A stretch of DNA of 13,450 bases. It comes from Ktedonobacteraceae bacterium. GTDB lineage: Bacteria; Chloroflexota; Ktedonobacteria; Ktedonobacterales; Ktedonobacteraceae. The DNA is taken from NCBI GenBank assembly GCA_014896635.1, contig JADBKA010000122.1, positions 1-13,450 on the forward strand, written 5' to 3'. Below, in pieces: positions 1-6,032 of this stretch (positions are counted from its first letter, which is position 1; every line of letters starts with the position of its first letter). The notes beneath the pieces are model-generated. The model worked only from the letters and a program-made list of their open reading frames with translations. It was not told where the DNA came from and searched no databases. Made by a program: the position numbers and the translations under genes.

Positions 1-60
1 TTATTTGCGTACATACGATATTTGAAAGCTTTGATGCTCATTGAACGCTCTTTTGAGAGA

Positions 61-83
61 GGGGCGGGAGTATTTCCCGTCCC
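61..83. terminator. GC-rich hairpin downstream of the orphan gene
   Basis: GGGGCGGGA (61-69) pairs with TCCCGTCCC (75-83) around a 5-nt loop. It lies about 24 nt past the stop codon of the minus-strand gene at 107-463, where a transcription terminator is expected. On the minus strand one A-C mismatch interrupts the stem, and no clean T-tract follows in either direction. Termination is therefore an inference from position, and a Rho-independent mechanism is doubtful. Confidence 0.4.
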
Positions 84-106
84 GATGAATATGATGCTGG
101 TACACT

Positions 107-463
107 CTACAAAGCTATTCCGGTTGGGCTTGCTTCTTCCGGTAAGATGACTACGTGCTTCATGCGTTCCTGCCGCTCTTCGGGGCCTTCTGCCAGGATC
201 GGGCCGCTCATGTATCCCAGGAAGAAGCCCAGGATGTCAAACGGGCTGTTGAAGGCCATGCGGTCAAAGCGATAGCCACCTTTGCCGTCTTCATCCAGTA
301 CGCTTCCCACTGCATCCAGGGTGTTCATCTGATGAGCAACATGCGGGATGTCGTACTCGCAATCATCGAAATACATGCTGCGTCCCTGACAAAAAGCCTT
401 CCGAAACGTCTCATTGTCCAGATGGAGGGTGATGGTTCCCCACTGGACCTGTTGTGGTGCCAT
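107..463 (-). CDS. Orphan hypothetical protein, 118 aa
   Basis: I do not recognise this protein. The start is ATG at 463-461, because AAAGGAG lies 7 nt upstream; a TTG two codons earlier would overlap the ribosome binding site. The product is acidic in its middle part (DDCEYDIPH, LDEDGKGG) and has a short hydrophobic stretch near residues 73-90 (FDILGFFLGYMSG) that is too weak to call a membrane segment. There is no signal peptide and no catalytic motif I can name. A perfect TTGACA-17-TATAAT promoter lies about 150 nt upstream, so the gene is probably expressed. It is divergent from the small HTH gene at 700-906, with which it shares a compact promoter region, so that protein may regulate it. 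The opposite-strand reading frame over the same DNA has no such support. Confidence 0.65.
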   Translation of the reverse strand: MAPQQVQWGTITLHLDNETFRKAFCQGRSMYFDDCEYDIPHVAHQMNTLDAVGSVLDEDGKGGYRFDRMAFNSPFDILGFFLGYMSGPILAEGPEERQERMKHVVILPEEASPTGIAL

Positions 464-613
464 GTGCAAGCTCCTTTCGCTTGACTGCTGGCTCCCCTGC
501 CGCTATGATGCGGTGTGGAGAGGCTAGAATTGGTCTTTACAGGCTAGTCTCTTCAAGCTGGCACTCTGCGCAACCAGTGGTGCTAGCTTTCTTTGGCTTG
601 TAAACCTATGTAA

Positions 614-642
614 ATTATAGCCAACAAAGTGAATCTTGTCAA
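614..642 (-). promoter_or_regulatory. Consensus sigma-A promoter for the orphan gene
   Basis: On the minus strand, TTGACA (642-637) and TATAAT (619-614) are both perfect hexamers separated by exactly 17 nt. Transcription would begin near 607 and give a leader of about 144 nt before the ATG at 463. Confidence 0.75.
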
Positions 643-665
643 GGGTTGCTAAACCATGTTAAACT
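636..665 (+). promoter_or_regulatory. Possible promoter for the small HTH gene
   Basis: TTGTCA (636-641) and TAAACT (660-665) are 18 nt apart on the plus strand. The match is only moderate. The -35 hexamer lies almost exactly on top of the -35 hexamer of the strong minus-strand promoter, so the two promoters should compete for RNA polymerase. Confidence 0.35.
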
Positions 666-699
666 TTGTCAGAACTAATTTCGTAATCGGAGGTGTTTC

Positions 700-906
700 T
701 TGCCATATACAGAAGATGGAGAGGTGTACCTGACCGTCAAGGAAGCCTGTCAACGCTTGGGAATCTCTCGTCAAGCATTGGATGGATATGTTGAACGAGG
801 ACAGTTGACGAAATATAGACGAACTTTGGCCCGACGAGTCTTTTTCAAGGAGTCTGAAATTCATCGACTTTTGGAGCTACGCAGAGCAGATGATGAAGAT
901 CGATAG
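700..906 (+). CDS. Small excisionase/MerR-like helix-turn-helix protein
   Basis: This 68-aa protein is almost entirely one DNA-binding domain of the winged-HTH type found in phage and plasmid excisionases and at the start of MerR proteins. The core is YLTVKEACQRLGISRQALDGYV (about residues 10-31), followed by a basic wing (KYRRTLARRVFF, 38-49) and a helix (KESEIHRLLELRR, 50-62). The start is TTG at 700, supported by GGAGGT at 689-694 with a 5-nt gap. No recombinase or effector domain follows, so it is a stand-alone binder. It is divergent from the orphan gene at 107-463, and two copies of a direct repeat overlap both promoters, which suggests autoregulation. Its 3' end is 12 nt from the convergent IS200-like tnpA. 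It could be a mobile-element accessory protein; its target is inferred only. Confidence 0.7.
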   Translation: MPYTEDGEVYLTVKEACQRLGISRQALDGYVERGQLTKYRRTLARRVFFKESEIHRLLELRRADDEDR

Positions 907-918
907 TGCTTTGCCGTT

Positions 919-1314
919 TTAGTCCTGTCCTGATTCGATATATTTTAACACGGCATCCACGCTCATATCTCCCACACTGCCCACGTAGTACGAACGAGAC
1001 CAGAAGGCACCACCCCAAAGCTGTTTCTTCACTTCGGGAAAGCATTGGAACACTCTGCGGGCGGTAGTTCCTTTTAGGGTATGAGCAATCTGTGAGGGAG
1101 CAACGGAAGGGGGAGCACTGAGAAAGAGATGGACATAATCCTCTTGCATGTTAAGAGCGCCTATGGTCCAGGTATTGGCTTCACAGATACGGCGAATTTC
1201 CTGTTCGACAAATGCCGCAAGCCTGCCAACCAGAATCTTCTTGCGATATTTCGGACACCAGACAAAGTGATAAGCTAGCTTGTAGGTGACGTGTTTGGTG
1301 TGCTGTGCCTCCAT
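919..1314 (-). CDS. tnpA: IS200/IS605-type transposase TnpA with altered HUH motif
   Basis: This 131-aa protein belongs to the Y1_Tnp family (single-strand HUH transposases). It has the family's N-terminal signature YKLAYHFVWCPKYRKKIL (residues 11-28) and the C-terminal helix with the nucleophilic tyrosine, LKYIES (Tyr125). The metal-binding motif, normally His-hydrophobic-His in a D-H-V-H-L context, reads D-Y-V-H-L (residues 59-63). The codon is TAT where one base change would give CAT. Family knowledge says both histidines hold the catalytic metal, so the enzyme is probably impaired. The start is ATG at 1314. There is no Shine-Dalgarno sequence, and the predicted transcription start is at or next to the ATG, so the mRNA may be leaderless. 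A strong hairpin lies upstream at 1361-1403. No tnpB partner is present. The same open frame runs far upstream on the minus strand, but that part overlaps the transporter gene and is not coding. Confidence 0.85.
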   Translation of the reverse strand: MEAQHTKHVTYKLAYHFVWCPKYRKKILVGRLAAFVEQEIRRICEANTWTIGALNMQEDYVHLFLSAPPSVAPSQIAHTLKGTTARRVFQCFPEVKKQLWGGAFWSRSYYVGSVGDMSVDAVLKYIESGQD

Positions 1315-1321
1315 ACACGCC

Positions 1322-1350
1322 AGTATAACAATTGTTCTAACCCGTGTGAA
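1322..1350 (-). promoter_or_regulatory. Promoter of tnpA
   Basis: On the minus strand, TTCACA (1350-1345) and TATACT (1327-1322) are 17 nt apart, each one base from consensus, with an extended -10 TG at the right place. The expected start of transcription is about 1315, next to the ATG at 1314. This fits the absence of a ribosome binding site and suggests leaderless translation. Confidence 0.5.
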
Positions 1351-1360
1351 GTCCTGTTTG

Positions 1361-1403
1361 GGCCGCCTTCCCCCTCCTTGAAAGATAGGGGGATGCGGCG
1401 GCC
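1361..1403. repeat. Imperfect palindrome, candidate IS200/IS605 left end
   Basis: GGCCGCC (1361-1367) pairs with GGCGGCC (1397-1403), and CCCCCT (1370-1375) pairs with AGGGGG (1387-1392). A TT/ATGC internal loop separates the two stems, and the apical loop is 11 nt. Elements of the IS200/IS605 family carry subterminal imperfect palindromes that the transposase binds as single-stranded hairpins, and this one sits about 50 nt upstream of tnpA. It could instead be a read-through-blocking hairpin. I could not find a matching right-end palindrome beyond 919. Confidence 0.5.
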
Positions 1404-1529
1404 TTTCCCTCAAACGAGCATACTTGAGAAAAGCAACATCAACTGGAGAACTTGCTGGCGTGCTGGAACTGTCTTGCTGGCGCTCCCGGTTAATGCAGGA
1501 AACGCGCCGTTGTGGGAAAATGCAGCAGG

Positions 1530-2387
1530 TCATACCGCCAGGGCGATAATGCCCAGAAGTATCAGACTGGCCGCTAGCATGCGGCGCTTCGTCTCGCCTT
1601 CTGAGTGCAAACGGGCGCCCATGAGTGTACCCAGCAGGACGCTGATCTCGCGTGCAGGCGCGACCAGGCTGACGGGCGCGAGCGTGAAGGCGGTGAGTAG
1701 CAGCAGGTAGGCCAGGGGACTGAGAACGCCAATGCCGATAATTCTGAAGCGATGCGTGCTCCAGGTGCTGCGCACTTCCTGCCAGCGAAGCAGAGAATAA
1801 GGAGTGAGCAGGCTCACTCGTATCAGTGTGGCGCCGTAATAGTAGAGCACGGGCGAGGCTTGAATCCTGCTCACCGCTACTTTGTCCCAGAGCGTATAGA
1901 CGGCGATAAAAATACCGGTGACAATGCCAAAGAGCAAGGCGCCGGACAGAGCGTGAGTTTTGAGGACACGCGTACCGCCAGTAATGAGGAATACACCAGC
2001 GATGATCAACAGTATGCCTGCGCCGGCCAGCAGCGTAGGCCGCTCGCCGAGCAAGAGCATCGCTGCGATGGTTGAGAGCAGCGGTCCGGTCCCGCGCGCC
2101 AGCGGGTAGACCAGCGAGAGATCGCCCGCGCGATATCCTAGCTGCAACAACACAAAGTAGGCCAGGTGAAAGATCGCGCTGCCAGCAATAAAGAGTAGCA
2201 GCAGCATGCTGAAAGCATTGTGCTGGAAGAAAACAGCGAACAATGCCAGAGGGGCATAGACGATGCACGAAACGCTATCGTAGAGCCAGACGAGCGAGGC
2301 CCCACCGCCGATACGCTTTGCTAGCAAGTTCCAGCTCGCGTGCAACACAGCCGAGAAAAGGACGAGCACGAGCGCCAGGGTATTCAT
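1530..2387 (-). CDS. EamA/DMT-superfamily transporter
   Basis: A 285-aa integral membrane protein with about ten hydrophobic segments, the usual size and shape of the EamA (drug/metabolite transporter) family: two internal repeats of five helices. The first repeat carries SLVYPLARGTGPLLS (residues 91-105) and the second the equivalent SLVAPAREISVLLGTLMGAR (240-259). Such pairs of P-x-A/R motifs at the middle of each repeat are characteristic. Members export or import small metabolites across the cytoplasmic membrane; the substrate here cannot be deduced. The start is ATG at 2387 with GGAG 9 nt upstream. An earlier in-frame start near 2426 would fall inside the terminator hairpin and is rejected. 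The gene has its own perfect-spacing promoter at 2588-2616 and a 190-nt leader that ends in an intrinsic terminator, so expression is probably controlled by attenuation. The IS200-like tnpA lies downstream on the same strand. Confidence 0.9.
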   Translation of the reverse strand: MNTLALVLVLFSAVLHASWNLLAKRIGGGASLVWLYDSVSCIVYAPLALFAVFFQHNAFSMLLLLFIAGSAIFHLAYFVLLQLGYRAGDLSLVYPLARGTGPLLSTIAAMLLLGERPTLLAGAGILLIIAGVFLITGGTRVLKTHALSGALLFGIVTGIFIAVYTLWDKVAVSRIQASPVLYYYGATLIRVSLLTPYSLLRWQEVRSTWSTHRFRIIGIGVLSPLAYLLLLTAFTLAPVSLVAPAREISVLLGTLMGARLHSEGETKRRMLAASLILLGIIALAV

Positions 2388-2404
2388 GGGTAGTAGCTCC
2401 AGAG

Positions 2405-2448
2405 AAAACAAAAAGGACGGTTGCAAGGCAGCCTGTTCTGCCTCAACC
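2405..2448 (-). terminator. Intrinsic terminator inside the transporter leader
   Basis: Minus-strand RNA forms GGUUG-AGGCAG, loop, CUGCCU-UG-CAACC: an 11-bp stem with one 2-nt bulge between 2448 and 2419. It is followed after four bases by UUUUUGUUUU (2414-2405). It lies between the promoter and the ATG at 2387, only about 18 nt before the start codon and 5 nt before the ribosome binding site. It is therefore an attenuator rather than an end-of-gene terminator. Confidence 0.75.
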
Positions 2449-2578
2449 AGTCCCCTCTGGGCTTTTTGCCCCGCCAGGTGCCTGCCGCTCGTGGGCTTTC
2501 TGTAGCGCTTGGTCCAGACCTATGCGTAGGGCATACTGTTACAGAGCATAGCGGAACCGTTGCTACCGCACCGGTTGA
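2443..2578 (-). promoter_or_regulatory. Riboswitch-like structured leader of the EamA gene
   Basis: The minus-strand leader can close with an 8-bp long-range stem: UCAACCGG (2578-2571) with CUGGUUGA (2450-2443). The 3' strand of that stem is the 5' arm of the downstream terminator, so the two folds exclude each other, as in ligand-activated riboswitches. Inside is an extended hairpin with three helices (2562-2566/2502-2506, 2554-2558/2511-2515, 2546-2551/2520-2525) separated by purine-rich internal loops. It is followed by a GGGC-AAAAA-GCCC hairpin (2471-2459). The strings GGUUCCG and GGGGCAAAAAGCCC recall parts of the ykkC (guanidine-I and relatives) consensus in the same order. The rest does not fit well, so I leave the class unassigned. 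Confidence 0.5.
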
Positions 2579-2587
2579 TGAGTTATG

Positions 2588-2616
2588 ATTGTACCATGTT
2601 TTCGTGCATTTGTCAA
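2588..2616 (-). promoter_or_regulatory. Sigma-A promoter of the EamA gene
   Basis: On the minus strand, TTGACA (2616-2611) and TACAAT (2593-2588) are separated by exactly 17 nt. The -35 box overlaps the stop codon of the upstream membrane-protein gene (2613-2615). The transporter therefore has its own promoter despite tight packing. Transcription should start near 2581, at the first base of the predicted leader fold. Confidence 0.75.
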
Positions 2617-3335
2617 AGAATGTTAACGGCGCGGCCTATGATCACGATAGTGATGCCGAGCGCGATAAGCGCTTCGATCATCATGAGCATCTTAGCGCGC
2701 CGGCTCAAAGGGTATGTGTCGGTCGGGCTGAGCGCCGTTGCTCCGGTGAATGCCACGAAAAGATAATCAAGAAACTGGGGTATCCAGACCTCATTTTCTT
2801 TGCCAGGGATGGGCGCTGCCTGCTGTGGGAACAGGAAGTCTGCCGCCTGATGACCCGATTCATGGCGTTTGCGTGGTCCCCCCCCATCAATTTCCCAGTA
2901 CCAGAACGCGAAGACCAGAATGTTTGAGAGCCAGAGCAGACCAGCCTCGCGCAGCAAAAGGCCAGCCTCATGCTCTGTTTTACTGGGGAGTGTCACAATC
3001 ATCAACGTAACGCCAGCGATGAGCACCGTTGTAATAATACCGAGTAAAATAAAGGAAAAAATGCGAGATGTAATATGGGGAAGATGACGGCGCGTTGCTT
3101 TCGCTATGAGCGTTGGCAGGAGCGCGCCGGCGATGAAAATAAGGGGTATCCAGCTTGGCCCGATAGTAATGTTTTCTGGCAAGAGCGCGAAGAGCAGGCC
3201 GAGGACCAGTGCTCCAACAAGCGCGGGCAGCCAGTGCGCGACAAGCTGTGATGCCTCTTCTGGCTGCTCTGGCGTGTTTGTAGATGCTGGTTGAGATGCC
3301 TGATCAGCCCGATCAACCTGATCAGTCTGGCGCAT
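2613..3335 (-). CDS. Multi-pass membrane protein with pore-loop-like segment
   Basis: A 240-aa protein of unknown function. A polar, Gln/Asp-rich N-terminal tail (residues 1-30) precedes hydrophobic segments at about 33-52, 60-78, 92-116, 131-147, 187-203 and 213-236. A cytosolic or periplasmic loop (150-183) contains GGGPRKRHESGHQAADF. The last part, FLDYLFVAFTGATALSPTDT (188-207) followed by a final helix, resembles the pore-helix/filter/inner-helix arrangement of two-helix channels. The potassium-filter signature (TVGYG) is absent, so channel function is only a suggestion. The start is ATG at 3335 with GGAG 9 nt upstream. A perfect TATAAT lies at 3374-3369 without a good -35. The gene is divergent from the histidine kinase gene. 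The repeated TGATCA/CGATCA near the 5' end reflects Asp-Gln codons. Confidence 0.75.
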   Translation of the reverse strand: MRQTDQVDRADQASQPASTNTPEQPEEASQLVAHWLPALVGALVLGLLFALLPENITIGPSWIPLIFIAGALLPTLIAKATRRHLPHITSRIFSFILLGIITTVLIAGVTLMIVTLPSKTEHEAGLLLREAGLLWLSNILVFAFWYWEIDGGGPRKRHESGHQAADFLFPQQAAPIPGKENEVWIPQFLDYLFVAFTGATALSPTDTYPLSRRAKMLMMIEALIALGITIVIIGRAVNIL

Positions 3336-3368
3336 AATTGATGTCTCCTGAAAAAGCGCAGTCGGTCC

Positions 3369-3374
3369 ATTATA
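3369..3374 (-). promoter_or_regulatory. Possible -10 box for the membrane-protein gene
   Basis: A perfect TATAAT on the minus strand lies 34 nt upstream of the ATG at 3335, within an AT-rich stretch. No convincing -35 hexamer sits 16-18 nt further upstream, so the promoter assignment is tentative. Confidence 0.35.
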
Positions 3375-3535
3375 TAAAATCAATTTTAATGTATGTGACC
3401 GGGAAGTACAATATGCCAGTTAAGCGTTGTATCGCCGACGACTCGTGTGTCTCTTTCACCAAAGTTCCATCTTTGTGTAAAAATATGACAATATATTCAT
3501 AATATGTAGCAGGTGATGCAAAGTAGCATTGTGTC

Positions 3536-3544
3536 TGTTATAAT
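3536..3544 (+). promoter_or_regulatory. Extended -10 promoter of the two-component operon
   Basis: TG-T-TATAAT at 3536-3544 is a perfect extended -10 element on the plus strand. The -35 region 17 nt upstream (ATGCAA) matches poorly, as is common for extended -10 promoters. Transcription would begin near 3551, about 30 nt before the TTG start of the kinase gene. Confidence 0.5.
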
Positions 3545-3580
3545 CATTCCGGTGAGGGCAGCGGGTCAGGTGCCTGAAGA

Positions 3581-5974
3581 TTGTACAGCGGAAAGGAGGG
3601 CGCGGCGATTTTCTGTCGCGCGATCTGGATGGAAGTCGAGTCGCGATGTGAGCCGATAGATACAGCGGATGTGCTGGTAGCGTTGTTCAGCGAGTTCAGC
3701 GGGGTTATTGATTATGCCACGCTACGGGATACTCTGCCGAGGCGATTGACGGCTCTGCTCAGATGCCGCTGTGTCCTGTTGTATCAGAGTGCCGGTGAGA
3801 CGTTGCAATTTGCCGCTGGCTCTTTTGATGATCGGCCTGGCTGGTCAGCCGCGCTGCTGGCCGTTGCGCATATTAATCCGATCAGTGTCAGCGCAGATCT
3901 GCCGGAGGCGCGTGCCTGGCGAGAGAGGCGCTGTGTGGGTCTGCCAGCCGTTCAACCGACGCTACTGGCGATTCCTTTGCTTTATCGCCATCGCTGTATT
4001 GGTGTCCTGGTAGTCCTGCGAGGGCGTGACGAGGAGGAGGATGTGCGTGTTGCCTGCTGGCATGAAGAGGAACTGCCCGTTCTGGAGGCCATCGCTGGCA
4101 CTGTTGCCCTGCTGCTGGAGAATGCGCGCCTGCTCGAACGCGACCGCGAGCGTATTCACAAATTATCGCTGCTCAACAGCATGAGCAATCAGCTTGGCTA
4201 TACTCTCCATGATCGTGAGCGCCTGCGGCGTATCATGATTCAGCGCACGCGCGAAATTTGCGGAGCGGATCTCTGTGAACTGCTGGATGCGACAGCAACT
4301 GAAGCCGCTGAATGGATCACTCCTGCTTTACGTGCTGCGCTGTTCAGACATTTCCAGGCGCGGGCAACTGCCGCACCGCTCATTATAGAACAGGCAGGTG
4401 AGAGCGATGATCCGGCCTGCCGCGAGTGCCTTACCTATCTGCCATCCTATATCAAGACCTTTTTTGCCTATCCCCTGCTTGCCGGGCGAGGAAGTGATAG
4501 GGAACATACCCTGCTACTGCGACGGGAACAGGATGAGGAACGCGAACGAGGAAAGCAAAAAGCTTTCCCGCCGGTGCTGGGTATTGTTGTGGGAGCATAC
4601 TGCCAGACCTGGAAATTGCGCCGGGCGGAGATGGTACTGCTGCGCGTGCTGGCGAGCCAGGCCGGTACAGTATTAGAAAACATGCATCTTGTAGAAGAAG
4701 TGATCAAGGCGCGAGATGAGGCACGTCGGCTCCTGCGCAAGGTACTGGATGATCAGCGTCTGAAAGAGTTGATCCTGGAGAGTACCCCCGGTGGACTGCT
4801 GACAACGGATCTGGAGGGACGCATCACGATGTTCAACCGTGCGGCGCAGGTCATACTGGGGTATCGAGCGGATCAGGCGCTTGGCCAGCCGCTGGATCGT
4901 CTGCTTGATCTGCGCCCGCTGGCCGGGGCAGAGAGCGCGCTAGACCGCCCGCTGGCGATGACCACGCACGACTGGCGGCGAGAGATAGACAGCACTCCTG
5001 ATAGTCTTCCTGAAGCGCGCAGTGGCAGCGTAGTGATGAGGGATCGCCGGGGACGCGAAATCGTGCTAGATGTAGCTGTGTTGCCGTTGCGTGATGAGCC
5101 GGGCCGGCGGATTGGTCTGCTGGTCAGCTTCGCCGATGTCACCACTGTACGCCGCCTGGAGGAGGAGAAGCGCCGCCTGGATCGCCTGGCCTCGCTTGGT
5201 GAGATGGCAGCAAACGTCGCGCACGAGGTGCGCAATCCTCTGGCTTCAATTAAAACATCTATGCAGATGCTCAGGGATGACCTGGCTGCCTGCCCATCGG
5301 CGCAAGAACTCGACGAGACGCAGGAATCAATCTCGGTCGTGCTCAAAGAGGTGGAACGGCTGGATAGTATTGTACACGATCTATTATTGTTTGCCCGCCC
5401 TCGCCATCTGCATCGCGTCAGGTGTGATCCTGTCGAGTTGTGCGAGCGCGTGCTAAAGATGCTCCAGGTGCAGTGTGATGCAGCTAGCATAAAAGTTTCG
5501 CGGCTCTATGAGCAGGTACCCCTCATTCAGGTAGACATCGCTCAGCTAGAGCAGATATTGCTGAATCTTCTGATGAATGCTATTCAGGCCATGCCCGGTG
5601 GCGGCACCCTGACCATCGTCTGTCGTGCCATCTCTGCCGCGCAGGCCCTGGCTCAAGAGGGTGGAGAAGGAGCAGACGAAGCGCGTGTGCAAGGGGACGA
5701 AGAGAGAGGTGTGAAGCATGGAGATCGTATGGATAGCGCAAGGGCGGAGGGAGCGTTCTGGGTAGAAATCGCTATTGGTGATACCGGAGAAGGAGTCTCG
5801 CCAGAGCATAGAGAACGGATATTTCAGCCGTTTTTTACGACCAGGGCGCACGGTATTGGCCTGGGACTGCCGATCACACGCCGCCTGATAGAAGATCACG
5901 GAGGGTATATACAGGTTGAGAGCCAGCCCGGTGCTGGCACAACAATGATCGTGCGGCTGCCCGCTGGCCAGTAA
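3581..5974 (+). CDS. Soluble NtrB-like sensor histidine kinase (GAF-GAF-PAS)
   Basis: A 797-aa cytoplasmic sensor with no membrane segments. In order: a GAF-type domain (about 28-182), a second GAF-type domain (195-370), a short coiled linker, a PAS domain (390-525, with TTDLEGRITMFNRAA and a GRRIGLLVSFADVT end), HisKA, and HATPase_c (about 650-795). The phospho-acceptor is His548 in NVAHEVRNPL. ATP-binding elements are the N box (NLLMNAIQAMP, Asn666), GDTGEG (733-738) and GIGLGLPI (758-765). A Glu/Gly-rich insertion of about 45 residues (682-726) separates two strands of the ATPase domain. It presumably phosphorylates the regulator encoded 58 nt downstream. The start is uncertain. TTG 3581 has AGGTG 8 nt upstream. 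A stronger AAAGGAGGG (3592-3600) lies inside that frame, 7 nt before an in-frame ATT (3608). The first ATG is at 3629 without a ribosome binding site. Confidence 0.9.
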   Translation: MYSGKEGAAIFCRAIWMEVESRCEPIDTADVLVALFSEFSGVIDYATLRDTLPRRLTALLRCRCVLLYQSAGETLQFAAGSFDDRPGWSAALLAVAHINPISVSADLPEARAWRERRCVGLPAVQPTLLAIPLLYRHRCIGVLVVLRGRDEEEDVRVACWHEEELPVLEAIAGTVALLLENARLLERDRERIHKLSLLNSMSNQLGYTLHDRERLRRIMIQRTREICGADLCELLDATATEAAEWITPALRAALFRHFQARATAAPLIIEQAGESDDPACRECLTYLPSYIKTFFAYPLLAGRGSDREHTLLLRREQDEERERGKQKAFPPVLGIVVGAYCQTWKLRRAEMVLLRVLASQAGTVLENMHLVEEVIKARDEARRLLRKVLDDQRLKELILESTPGGLLTTDLEGRITMFNRAAQVILGYRADQALGQPLDRLLDLRPLAGAESALDRPLAMTTHDWRREIDSTPDSLPEARSGSVVMRDRRGREIVLDVAVLPLRDEPGRRIGLLVSFADVTTVRRLEEEKRRLDRLASLGEMAANVAHEVRNPLASIKTSMQMLRDDLAACPSAQELDETQESISVVLKEVERLDSIVHDLLLFARPRHLHRVRCDPVELCERVLKMLQVQCDAASIKVSRLYEQVPLIQVDIAQLEQILLNLLMNAIQAMPGGGTLTIVCRAISAAQALAQEGGEGADEARVQGDEERGVKHGDRMDSARAEGAFWVEIAIGDTGEGVSPEHRERIFQPFFTTRAHGIGLGLPITRRLIEDHGGYIQVESQPGAGTTMIVRLPAGQ

Positions 5975-6032
5975 AATGCTGGTTTTGTCTTCTATTGCTC
6001 GGCACAGGTGAAGTAGAATGGGTGAGTAGTAT

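Larger units (their letters stand above)
601..665. promoter_or_regulatory. 16-bp direct repeat, candidate operator pair
   Basis: TAAACCTATGTAAATT (601-616) and TAAACCATGTTAAACT (650-665) share the pattern TAAACC-N4-TAAA-N-T with a 49-bp period. The first copy covers the start-site side of the minus-strand promoter. The second covers the predicted -10 of the plus-strand promoter. This is the placement expected for operators of a divergent switch, and the 68-aa HTH protein encoded 35 bp downstream is the obvious candidate binder. The repeat is seen directly; its binding function is inference. Confidence 0.45.

Noticed and set aside
1315..2268. Long minus-strand frame extending tnpA upstream to 449 codons
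   Set aside because: The upstream part overlaps the EamA gene in another frame, crosses the 1361-1403 hairpin, and reads as Arg/Ala/His-rich shadow sequence. The transposase family starts at the ATG at 1314.
2388..2581. Assigning the EamA leader firmly to the guanidine-I (ykkC) class
   Set aside because: Only two short strings match. The conserved helix before GGUUCCG and the ACUGGUCCGAGAG element are not properly preserved.
3301..3330. TGATCA/CGATCA repeats as an operator
   Set aside because: They lie inside the coding region and are explained by repeated Asp-Gln and Asp-Arg codons in the N-terminal tail.
4873..5490. 205-codon minus-strand frame within the kinase gene
   Set aside because: Its Ser/Arg-rich translation is the antisense shadow of the PAS and HisKA regions.
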